The position numbers were made by a program, and so were the translations under genes. The notes beneath the pieces are model-generated. The model saw only the letters and a program-made list of their open reading frames with translations, had not been told where the DNA came from and did no database searches. From an uncultured Candidatus Cenarchaeum sp. (GTDB lineage: Archaea > Thermoproteota > Nitrososphaeria > Nitrososphaerales > Nitrosopumilaceae): 64,000 nucleotides of DNA. Of this stretch, positions 34,974 through 45,337 are shown in pieces (position 1 is the first letter of the stretch; every line of letters begins with the position of its first letter). The stretch lies in assembly GCA_958295735.1 (NCBI GenBank), contig OY282369.1, positions 1,100,161-1,164,160 on the forward strand, read 5' to 3'.

Positions 34974-37900
34974 CTAGCAGTTGATCCCGTACGTGACGGT
35001 CTGGGAGATGTAGGCCGCGTCGAGCTCGGGCACCCCCGTCAGGTCCAGCCGGAAGTCGACGCCCACGGAGCCGCCCGCCGGGGTCCCGCCCCGCACGTGT
35101 GCGCCCTCCGCCAGCGGGGCGAACCCTGCCGGGCCCGCCGACATCTCCGTGAGCGAGGGCGGCAGCGTCCCCCCCGTGGGCGTCCCGCCGAGCCCGTACA
35201 GCACCCAGTCCCCGCCCGAGACGGACACGTCCGGCATCGGCACCGTCCCCGTGTTGGTTATGGTCTGCCTCGCCGGCCCGCTAGTCCGCCCCGGGGACAG
35301 GTCGGGCAGGGCCAGCGACGGCTTTTCCAGCTTTATCTCGCACGTGTCTATCCCGCGGAGCAGCCCGGGGGCCCGCTCCCACCCCGCCGATGCGTTCGAG
35401 ACCGACCACACGCCGTACGTTATCGGAAGCCGCAGGTCGCCGTACCTGTCCAGGCCGATGCGCCCGAGCGGGCCGCCGTCCAGGGCGGCCGCCTCTATCA
35501 CGCGCGCGCCCGCTCCCGACGGGTCGCCCCCGGCCAGCGCCACGGCGCCGCCTATCGCCCGCGCGGCCTCGTACGCGGCGTACGCCGGCGTGGGCGAGCC
35601 GGGCGGCGCGCCCGTGATGCGGTCTATGCGGTCCGTCGCGGCGCTGCGCTCCACGGCGAACTGCACCGCCGACAGCCGCGTGTCCCTGGCCAGCCGCACG
35701 GCCGCCGCGTCCGACGCTATGAGGGGGGAGGCGGCCAGCCCGTCGCCGGCCCCCGCGCCCGCGCCGCCGGCCGCGAACCACGCGGCCTCCCGCGCGGGGC
35801 CGCCCGCCCGCGCGCCCCCGGCGATCTCCGCGAACCCCGAGTCCGAGCCCAAGTACACGACGGCCACGCTCCTGCCGCTCCCGTTCCCCGCCGCCCGCGC
35901 CACGGCGGCCTCCACGGATCCGGCGGCGCCCCCTCCCCCCGCGAACTCGACGGGCCGGCCTACATGTATGCCGAGCGGCGCCAGGTACGATTCGAGCGGC
36001 CCCAGCAGGCCGTACTCTTGGCCGCGCAGGCCGGCCTGCGCCACCGGGACCACGGCATCGAACCCGCCCCGCGCCACCGCGTGCGCCAGGGCCTTCGCCA
36101 TGTGCGCCGCGCCGGGCTCCAGCCTGTACACGCCGTCCCCCTCCACGGCCAGCGGGCGCGCCGCGGACGAGTGCGACACCAGGGTAATGCCGTTCTCCGC
36201 GGCGTACCCCGCCATTCCCCGCAGGGCGCGGTCAGAGGCCGGCCCCACGTACAGGACGGGCCCCCGCCCGTTATCGTGCGCGTCCCGGAGCACCGCCTCG
36301 GCGGCGGCCCCGGACGCGCCGGCCGGCACGTCGTATTCCGAGACGTCGAGCAGGAACGCGTGCCCGCGCGCCGCCGCGAGGTCGTTGAAGGCCTCGGCCC
36401 CCAGCCGCGCCGCCCACGCCGAGGGGTCGCCCGGCCCCCGCGCGAGGACCCCCACCTGCACGTGCCGCTTGCCGGCCTCCCGCTCCCCGGTGGACTTTGG
36501 GCCGGGGTTCGCCAGCGGGTTCCCGAAGGAGTCGGTGACGTTCCCGGACAGGCCGAACTCCGCCACAGAGCCGGCCGAGGCGGCCGTTCCCGCGCCGGCG
36601 TTCCACGACACTGTGACGCTGCTCCCGAACGCGGCCGCCGCGGAGGCGCCGCCGCTGTTCCCCGCCACCGCGCTGCCGTCCACCGCCATCCCGGTATAGT
36701 GGGCCGGGACGGTCAGCACCGGCTCCGTATAGACCACGGTGACGGAGTCGTTTCCCGAGACGAAGGCCCGCACGAACGACGGGCCGGCGGAGTCGCGCCC
36801 GGCCTCGAGGGGGGCCGCGGCCGGCGCGGAGCCGGCGCGCCCGTTGGACACGAAGCCGGCCGGCAGCGACACGGTGGCGGACGCCAGGGCGTCGGGCCCG
36901 GCCCCGCCGAGCTCCTCGCGCTTGGCGTCGGACACGAGCAGCCCGAACGCCCTGTCCCCCGTCCGGCCGCGCTCGACGGACGTAATGTCGCCGGCGGAGA
37001 GGGCCGCCGCGGGGGCGGCGGAGCTGCTGGTCCCGGAATCCCCCGCGTGCCGCCGCAGATCCGGCGCCGTCGCCGCCTCGTTGAACACGAGGGTGAGGCG
37101 CCCCGCCCCGGCGCCCTGCGCCAGGTTCACCGTCGCCTTGACGAGGCGCGGGGGGGTCGGATCCTGCACGTACCCCAGCGGGACGGCCGGCGGGTCGTTC
37201 CCCGCGTAGGCGTTGCCGCGCACGTCCGACACGAAGCCGGCCGGCAGCGATATGGTGGCCGATTCCAGGTCGGCCGCGTTGAGCCGCACCCGCGCGGCGC
37301 CCGACAGGTCCAGCCCGAACGCGCGGTCCCCCGCGTGGCCCGACGACACGGACGGGACGTCGCCGGCGCGCAGCGAGATCGTCCCGTTGGCGGTCGCCAC
37401 ATTTACGCTGCCCCCGAACGACTGCGCGTCGGGCGCGGCCGCAGCCTCGTCGAACTCCAGGACGAGCCGGCCGTTCTCTCCCGCGGTCAGGTCGAGCAGG
37501 GCGCTTACAAGCGAGGGGCCCTGGCCGTCCGCGAGCACCTGCGGGTAGACCGCGCCCACCGCGTACACGCGGAAGCCGCCCTCCGGCGCCGGCAGGTCGT
37601 CCGGCCCGGGGTCGAGGGCGTTGCCCGCGGGGTCCGTCACGGCGGTCCGGTTCACGGCGAGGGCGCCCGTGGCGTTGCGCGCGGCGGCATCGCCGGCGAA
37701 TGCTATCGTGTGGACGCCCGTGCCGCCCCCGTGCGCGGCGCCGCTCGCGCGGGCCGCGCCGCCCACGGTGGCCGCGCCGTACGCCGAGATCCCCGCGCCC
37801 GCGGGCTCGCTGTACCGCACGGTTATCTGGTTGGGGCCGGTGATCGCGGCGGACAGTACCGTGGGGGCGGTGCCGTCGTACATGATGGAGAACCGCCCCG

Positions 37901-40900
37901 ACTCGGCGCTGGGGTTGCCTTCCAGGTCCCGCGCCGCGCCCGCCGGTATGTCGACCAGTATCGCCCCGTCCCTCGCGGGCGACACCCCGAACGAGTACGA
38001 TGCGCCCGAGCCGGAAAAGTTGGCCGGGCCGCCGCGCGAGGCGTTGCCGGAAATCACGACGTCGTCCGGCGCGAACCCGGTGACGTTCTCGCCGAACTCC
38101 ACCGTGAAGTCGATCGTCGTGGAGTTGGTGGGGCCGCGCTGCGCGGCTTCCACGACCGGGGTCGGCGCGCCGTCGTATACTACCAGGAACCGCTCCGCCG
38201 CCCTGCTGGGGTTGCCTCCCAGGTCCCGCGCCGCGCCCGCCGGTATGTCGACCAGTATGGTTCCGTCCCTCGTGGGCGAGACGGAAAAGGTGAACGCGGT
38301 GGCGTTGGCGCGCGCGAAGCCGTACGCGCCGCCGTGCGAGGCGTTGCCGGAAATAACGATGTCTTCAGGAGCGAACCCGGTGACGTTCTCGCCGAAGTTC
38401 ACCGTGAAGTTGATCGTCGCGGAACTGGCCTGGCCGTACCGCGCGGCCGAGACGACCGGGGTCGGCGCGCCGTCGTATATTATGGAGAATCGCTCCGCCG
38501 CCCTGCTGGGGTTGCCCGCCAGATCTTCCGCCGCGCCCGCCGGTATGTCGACCAGTACGGTCCCGTCCGACGTCGGCGAGACGGAGAACTCAAACGCCGT
38601 GGCGTTGGCGGCCGCGAAGTCGGCCACGCCGCCGTGGGCCGCGCTGCCGGAAATCACGACGTCCCGGGCCTCGAACCACGTGACGTTCTCGCCGAAGTTT
38701 ACCGTGAACCATATGGTGGTGGCGTTGGTCGTGCCGGACTGCGCGGCTTCCACGACCGGGGTCGGCGCGCCGTCGTATACTATGGAGAACTGCTCCGCCG
38801 CCTCGCTGGGGTTTCCCGCCAGGTCCCGCGCCGCGCCCGCCGGTATGTCGACCAGTACGGTCCCGTCCCTAGTGGGCGAGACGGAAAAGGTGAACGCCGT
38901 GGCGTTGGCGCGCGCGAAGCCGTACGCGCCGCCGTGCGAGGCGTTGCCGGAAATAACGATGTCTTCAGGAGCGAACCCGGTGACGTTCTCGCCGAAGTTC
39001 ACCGTGAAGTTGATGGTCGTGGAGTTGGCAGGGCCGCGCTGCGCGGCTTCCACGACCGGGGTCGGCCCCGTCCTGTCTGTGCCGATGCTCGCGATATTGG
39101 AGGCCTCGTTGGCGTTTCCGGCCGCGTCCTGCACGCGGCCGGCCGGCATGCTTGCCGTGAGGCTCTGCACGCCGGCCGGATTTGCCACGTCGAAGGCGTA
39201 CGCGGGATCGAACACTTGGACGCGGTTGTTGTACGTGTCGGCCACGTAGACGTTCCCCGCGCCGTCGACCGCGACGCCCCCCGGCTGGTAGAACCGGCCG
39301 TCGCCCTGGCCGTAGGATCCTATGGTGGCGGCGTGGTTCAGGGAGGAGTTGAAGACCTGGACGCGGCTGCCGTACGTGTCGGCCACGTAGACGTTCCCCG
39401 CGCCGTCGACCGCGACGCCGTACGGGTAGCTGAACCGGCCGTCGCCCTGGCCGTAGGATCCTATGGTGGCGGTGTGGTTCAGGGAGGAGTCGAAGACCTG
39501 GACGCGGCTGCCGTACGTGTCGGCCACGTAGACGTTCCCCGCGCCGTCGACCGCGACGCCGCGCGGGTAATAAAGTCGGCCCTCGCCCCAGCCGAAAGAG
39601 CTGATGGTACTGGAGTGGTTCCATTCGGGGTCGAAGACCTGGACGCGGCTGTTGTACGTGTCGGCCACGTACACGTTCCCCGCGCCGTCGACCGCGACGC
39701 CATGCGGGTGGTAGAACCGGCCGTCGCCCCGGCCAGGGCCGATAGTACCGGAGTGGTTCCAGTTGGGGTCAAAGACCTGCACCCGGTGGTTGCCCGTGTC
39801 GGCCACGTACACGTTCCCCGCGCCGTCGACCGCGACGCCGCGCGGATCGCTGAACTGGCCGTCGCCCCGGCCGTAAGAGCCGAAGGAGGCGGAGTGGTTC
39901 CGGGAAGAGTCGAAGACCTGGACGCGGTGGTTCCCCGTGTCGGCCACGTACACGTTCCCCGCGCCGTCGACCGCGACGCCGGACGTGTCGTTGAACTGGC
40001 CGTCGCCCGAGCCGTGGGAGCCGAACGTCGCGTTGTGCTGCGGCGCGAACCGCAGGTTCCGCACCGTGCCCGAGGAGGCGTCGATGTAAGATGCGTCCAT
40101 GGCCGAGGCGCCCATGGGCTCGCCGAATCCCACGGCGAACTGCACGGTCCGCAGGTCGGCGGGGCTCGGCAGCACGGGAGCGATCGCCGGTACCGGGGGC
40201 GTGCCGTCGTGCGTGATGAAGAACCATTCCGCCCTGCTGCCGCTACCCGCCGCGTCCCGCGCCGCGCCCGCCGGTATGTGGACCAGTATCGTCCCGTCCG
40301 ACGTGGGCGACACCTCGAACGAGTACGAGGCGCCCGCGCCCGCGAAGTTTTTTGCGCCGCCGTGGGATGCCGTCCCCGACACGGCGACGTCCCGGGCCTC
40401 GAACCCGGTGACGTTCTCGCCGAACTCGGCCGCGAACCGGATCGTGGGGGCGTTGGTCGGGCTGGACTGCGCGGCCGAGACGGCCGGGGTCGGGCCGCCG
40501 TCGTACGCTATGGCGAGCCGTCCCGCTGCGGTGTTGTTGTTGCCAGCCGCATCCTGAGCCGCGCCGGCGGCTATGTCGACCAGTATGGTCCCGTCTCCCG
40601 TTGGCGAGACGCCGAAAGAGTACAAGGAGCCGCCGCCCGCGAACCCTTCAACGCCGCCGTGGGGGGCGGTCCCCGACACGGCGACGTCCCGGGCCTCGAA
40701 CCCCGTGACGGGCTTGCTGAAGTTCACCGTAAACCGGATCGTAGAGGCGTTGGTCGGGCTGGACTGCGCGGCCGAGACGGTCGTGGTCGGTCTGGTCCTG
40801 TCTATGCCGATGCTCGCCGCATCGGAGGCCTCGTTGGCGTTTCCGGCCGCGTCCTGCACGCGGCCGGCCGGCATGCTTGCCGTGAGGTTCTGCCCGCCGG

Positions 40901-43900
40901 CAGGGTCTGCCACGTCGAAGGCGTACGCGGGATCGAACACTTGGAAGCGGGAGTTTCCCGTGTCGGCCACGTATATCGCGCCCGTCGGGCCGTCAACCGC
41001 GACGCCATGCGGGTGGTAGAACCGGCCGTCGCCCCAGCCGGAAGAGCCGATGGTGGCGGAGTGGTTCAGGGAGGAGTCGAAGACCTGCACGCGGTGGTTC
41101 CCCGTGTCGGCCACGTAGACGTTCCCCGCGCCGTCGACCGCGATGCCCCCCGGCTGGTAGAACCGGCCGTCGCCCGAGCCGAAAGAGCCGATTGTGGCGG
41201 AGTGGTTCAGGGAGGAGTCGAAGACCTGGACGCGGTGGTTCCCCGTGTCGGCCACGTAGACGTTCCCCGCGCCGTCGACCGCGACGCCGCGCGGCTGGTA
41301 GAACCGGCCGTCGCCCGAGCCGTAGGAGCCGACGGTGGCCGTGTGTTCCAGGGAGGAGTCGAAGACCTGCACGCGGGAATTGTTCGTGTCGGCCACGTAG
41401 ACGTTCCCCGCGCCGTCGACCGCGACGCCGCGCGGCTGGTAGAACCGGCCGTCGCCCCGGCCGTAGGAGCCGACGGTGGCCGTGTGTTCCAGGGAGGAAT
41501 CGAAGACCTGCACGCGGTGGTTCCCCGTGTCGGCCACGTATATCGCGCCCGTTGAGACGTCGACCGCGACGCCGCGCGGATCGCTGAACTGGCCGTCGTC
41601 CCGGCCGTAAGAGCCGATGGTGGCGGAGTGGTTTCCAGAGTCGAATACCAGGACGCGGGAATTGTTCGTGTCGGCCACGTAGATGTTCCCCGCGCCGTCG
41701 ACTGCAATGCTGGACATGTCTCCGAATTGGCCGTAGCCCCAGCCGTATGCACCGAATGTGGCGTTGTGCTGCGGCGCGAACCGCAGGTTCCTCACCGCGC
41801 CCGAGGAGGCGTCGATGTCGGATGCGTCCAGGGTCAAGGCGTTTACGGGCTCGCCGAATTCCACGGCGAACGGCACGGTCCGCAGGTTGGTAGGGCCGGA
41901 CAGCGCGGGGACGATCGCCGGGACGGGGGGCGTGCCGTCGTACGCGATGAAAAACCGTTCCGCCGCGGTGTTGTTGTTGCCAGCCGCGTCCCATGCCGCG
42001 TTTGCCGGGACGACGACCAGTATCGTCCCGTCGGACTCGGGCGAGATGCCGAAAGAGTACGAGGCGCTTCCGCCCGCGAACCCTTCGACGCCGCCGTGGG
42101 ATGCCGTCCCCGACACGGCGACGTCCCGGGCCTCGAACCCGGTGACGTTCTCGCCGAAGTTCACCGTGAACCATATGGTGGTGGCGTTGGTAGGGCCGGA
42201 CTGCTCGGCCGAGACGACCGGGGTCGGCGCGCCGTCGTATACTATGGAGAATTGCTCCGCCGCCCTGCTGGGGTTGCCCGCCAGATCTTCCGCCGCGCCA
42301 GCGGGAATGTCGACCAGTATCGTCCCGTCCCTCGTGGGCGAGACGGAGAACGTGAACGCCGTGGCGTTGGCGGCCGCAAAGTTGGCCACGCCGCCGTGGG
42401 CCGCGCTGCCGGAAAGCACGACGTCCCACGCCTCGAACCACGTGACGTTCTCGCCGAACTCCACCGTGAACCATATGGTGGTGGCGTTGGTAGGGCCGGA
42501 CTGCTCGGCCGAGACGACCGGGGTCGGCGCGCCGTCGTATACTACCAGGAACCGCTCCGCCGCCCTGCTGGGGTTGCCTCCCAGGTCCCGCGCCGCGCCC
42601 GCCGGTATGTCGACCAGTATGGTCCCGTCCCTCGTGGGCGAGACGGAAAAGGTGAACGCGGTGGCGTTGGCGCGCGCGAAGCCGTACGCGCCGCCGTGCG
42701 AGGCGTTGCCGGAAATGACGACGTCTTCAGGCGTGAATCCGGTGACGTTTTCGCCGAACTCCACCGTGAACCATATGGTGGTGGCGTTGGTAGGGCCGGA
42801 CTGCTCGGCCGAGACGACCGGGGTCGGCGCGCCGTCGTATACTATGGAGAATTGCTCCGCCGCCCTGCTGGGGTTGCCTCCCAGGTCCCGCGCCGCGCCC
42901 GCCGGTATGTCGACCAGTATGGTCCCGTCCGACGTCGGCGAGACGGAGAACGCGTACGAGGCGCCCGAGCCGGAAAAGTTGGCCACGCCGCCGTGCGAGG
43001 CGTTGCCGGAAATAACGACGTCCCGGGCCCCGAACCACGTGACGTTTTCGCCGAACTCCACCGTGAACCGGATCGTGGCGTTGGCAGGGCCGTGCTGCTC
43101 GGCCGAGACGACCGGGGTCGGCGCGCCGTCGTATACTACCAGGAACCGCTCCGCCGCCCTGCTGGGGTTGCCTCCCAGGTCCCGCGCCGCGCCCGCCGGT
43201 ATGTCGACCAGTATGGTCCCGTCCGACGTCGGCGAGACGGAGAACGCGAACGCCGTGGCGTTGGCGCGCGCGAACCCTTCGACGCCGCCGTGCGAGGCGT
43301 TGCCGGAAATAACGACGTCCCGGGCCCCGAACCCGGTGACGCTCTCGCCGAAGTCTACCGTGAAGTTGATCGCGGAGACGCCGGTCGGGCCCGGCAGCGC
43401 GGCCGCGACGGCCGGGATCGGCCCCGTCCCGCCTGTGCCGATGCTCGCGATATTGGAGGCCTCGTTGGCGTTTCCTGCCGCGTCCTGCACGCGGCCGGCC
43501 GGCATGCTTACCGCGAGGCTCCGCACGACGGCCGGGTTTACCACGTCAAAGGCGTACGCGGGATCGAACGCCTGCACGCGGTGGTTTCCCGTGTCGGCCA
43601 CGTATGCCGCGCCCGTCGGGCCGTCGACCGCGACGCCCCCCGGCTGGTAGAACCGGCCGTCGCCCGAGCCGTAGGCGCCGACGGTGGCCGTGTGTTCCAG
43701 GGAGGAGTCGAAGACCTGGACGCGGTGGTTCCCCGTGTCGGCCACGTAGACGTTCCCCGCGCCGTCGACCGCGATGCCCCCCGGCTGGTAGAACCGGCCG
43801 TCGCCCGAGCCGAAAGAGCCGATCGTGGCGGTGTGGTTCAGGGAGGAGTCGAAGACCTGGACGCGGTGGTTCCCCGTGTCGGCCACGTAGACGTTCCCCG

Positions 43901-45137
43901 CGCCGTCGACCGCGATGCCCCCCGGCTGGTAGAACCGGCCGTCGCCCGAGCCGAAAGAGCCGATTGTGGCGGTGTGTTCCAGGGAGGAATCGAAGACCTG
44001 GACGCGGTGGTTCCCCGTGTCGGCCACGTAGACGTTCCCCGCGCCGTCGACCGCGACGCCGGACGTGCCGTTGAGCCGGCCGTCGCCCGAGCCGTGGGCG
44101 CCGATGGTGGCGGTGTGGTTCAGGGAGGAATCGAAGACCTGGACGCGGTGGTTCCCCGTGTCGGCCACGTATATCGCGCCCGTCGGGCCGTCGACCGCGA
44201 TGCCCCCCGGCTGGTAGAACCGGCCGTCGCCCGAGCCGTAGGCGCCGATGGTGGCGGTATGGTTCCAGAATGAGTCAAAGACCTGGACGCGGTGGTTCCC
44301 CGTGTCGGCCACGTAGACGTTCCCCGCGCCGTCGACCGCGGCGCCGCTTGGCCAGGCGAACCGGCCGTCGCCCGAGCCGCGGCTGCCGAGGGCCGCGCCG
44401 TGCTGCGGCGCGAACCGCAGGTTCTCCACATCTCCCGGGAAGGCGTCGATGTCGGATGCGTCCAGGGTCGAGGCGTTCACGGGCTCGCCGAATTCCACGG
44501 TGAACGGCACGGCACGCAGGCCGGCGGGGCCCTGCAGCGCGGGGGCGATCGCCGGGACCGGCGGCGTGCCGTCGTATACTATCAGGAACCGCCCCGCCGC
44601 GCCGGTCGCGTTTCCGGCCGCATCCAGCGCCGCGCCCGCCGGTATGTCGACCAGTATGGTCCCGTCGGACTCGGGCGAGACGGCGAAGGAGTACGAGGCG
44701 CCGCCGCCCGCGAACCCGGCGACGCCGCCGTGGGGGGCGGTCCCCGACACGGCGACGCCGCTGGCGTTGAACCCGGTGACGTTCCCGCCGAACTCGACCG
44801 TGAACCATATGGTGGAGGCGTTGGTCGGGCCGGACTGCTCGGCCGCGACGACCGGGGTCAAGCCGGCTGCCGGGTGGTAGACGTCCGCGTGCGCGTGCGG
44901 CGCGGCGGCGCAGCCCGCAAGGAGGGCCACGGACAGGATCAGGAATGCGGCGGGCGGCGGGCGGCGCCGGGGCGCGGGGCTCCCGCCGCCGCCCCGCCCG
45001 TGCCCGAAACCGCTTCCGCCGTGGGGCCGTTCCCCGCCCCGCCCGCTGCCCTTCACGCCCGCCCCGCCGTGCCCGTTCTTAGGCCGGGCGGCATCGGGGA
45101 GGCGAAGGCCGCCGCCCCGCCCGCCCGCCTCCCGCAT
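34974..45137 (-). CDS. Giant secreted NHL/Ig-like repeat protein with PBP-like C-terminal region
   Basis: Nominally 3387 aa. A basic Gly-rich leader is followed by a hydrophobic segment (about 63-79, [14 protein letters not shown]) that looks like a signal sequence, possibly with a lipobox. Then come three blocks of six NHL repeats each (consensus [35 protein letters not shown]...), encoded at about 43.56-44.40, 40.93-41.76 and 39.20-40.03 kb, which should fold as three six-bladed propellers. Between and around them are about 12 Ig-like (Big_12-like) domains of the [21 protein letters not shown] type, with half domains leading into each propeller. The last ~450 residues resemble a type I periplasmic binding protein ([10 protein letters not shown]...[31 protein letters not shown]). 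N-x-S/T sequons are dense, fitting a glycosylated surface protein. Start uncertain: the TATA box at 45214-45221 points to about 45193, where the ATG is out of frame. Confidence 0.8.
   Translation of the reverse strand: [3387 protein letters not shown]
39200..44400 (-). repeat. Three six-unit NHL-repeat arrays separated by Ig-like repeats
   Basis: DNA-level near-repeats of about 140 bp (NHL) and 290-300 bp (Ig-like). Adjacent NHL units share long identical stretches such as GTGTCGGCCACGTAGACGTT. This degree of identity suggests recent unit duplication or gene conversion. Confidence 0.9.
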
Positions 45138-45213
45138 CCGCCGCGCCGGTTCCCGGGCCCGCGCATCTGGATTCCAAGCTCGGCGGCGCGCATGCCGACG
45201 CCCTGCGCCGTGC

Positions 45214-45221
45214 GTTATTAA
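45214..45221 (-). promoter_or_regulatory. TATA box, probably of the giant surface-protein gene
   Basis: TTAATAA on the minus strand. A leaderless start would be near 45193 (an ATG there is out of frame with the long ORF); ATG 45137 would leave a leader of about 55 nt. Confidence 0.5.
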
Positions 45222-45241
45222 GCATTCATGCGCTGCTCGGG

Positions 45242-45331
45242 TACGAAGTCGGCAACCACCACTCCTCAGGCGCGAATCCGGATCAACAAAGACGCTTTCA
45301 CGCCCGTGACTAGCGGGTGCGTGGCCTCATA
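45242..45331. mobile_element. M2 palindromic 90-bp element, copy c
   Basis: Arms TACGAAGTCG and TGGCCTCATA; interior CAGGCGCGAATCC...GCTTTCACGCCCG. It lies 20 nt from the TATA box facing the giant gene. Flanking 10-mers do not match. GTATGAACTTGCCTCC, an IS66-type end, begins at 45336. Confidence 0.7.
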
Positions 45332-45337
45332 CTTGGT

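Noticed and set aside
34803-41555. Very long plus-strand open frame opposite the giant gene
   Set aside because: It is the antisense shadow of the GC-rich repeat gene; its translation is Arg/Gly/Val-rich with no domains, whereas the minus strand gives NHL and Ig-like repeats with a signal sequence.
41628-44273. Second long plus-strand frame opposite the repeats
   Set aside because: Same shadow effect; periodic RGRHGEPP-like residues mirror the repeat period and not a protein family.
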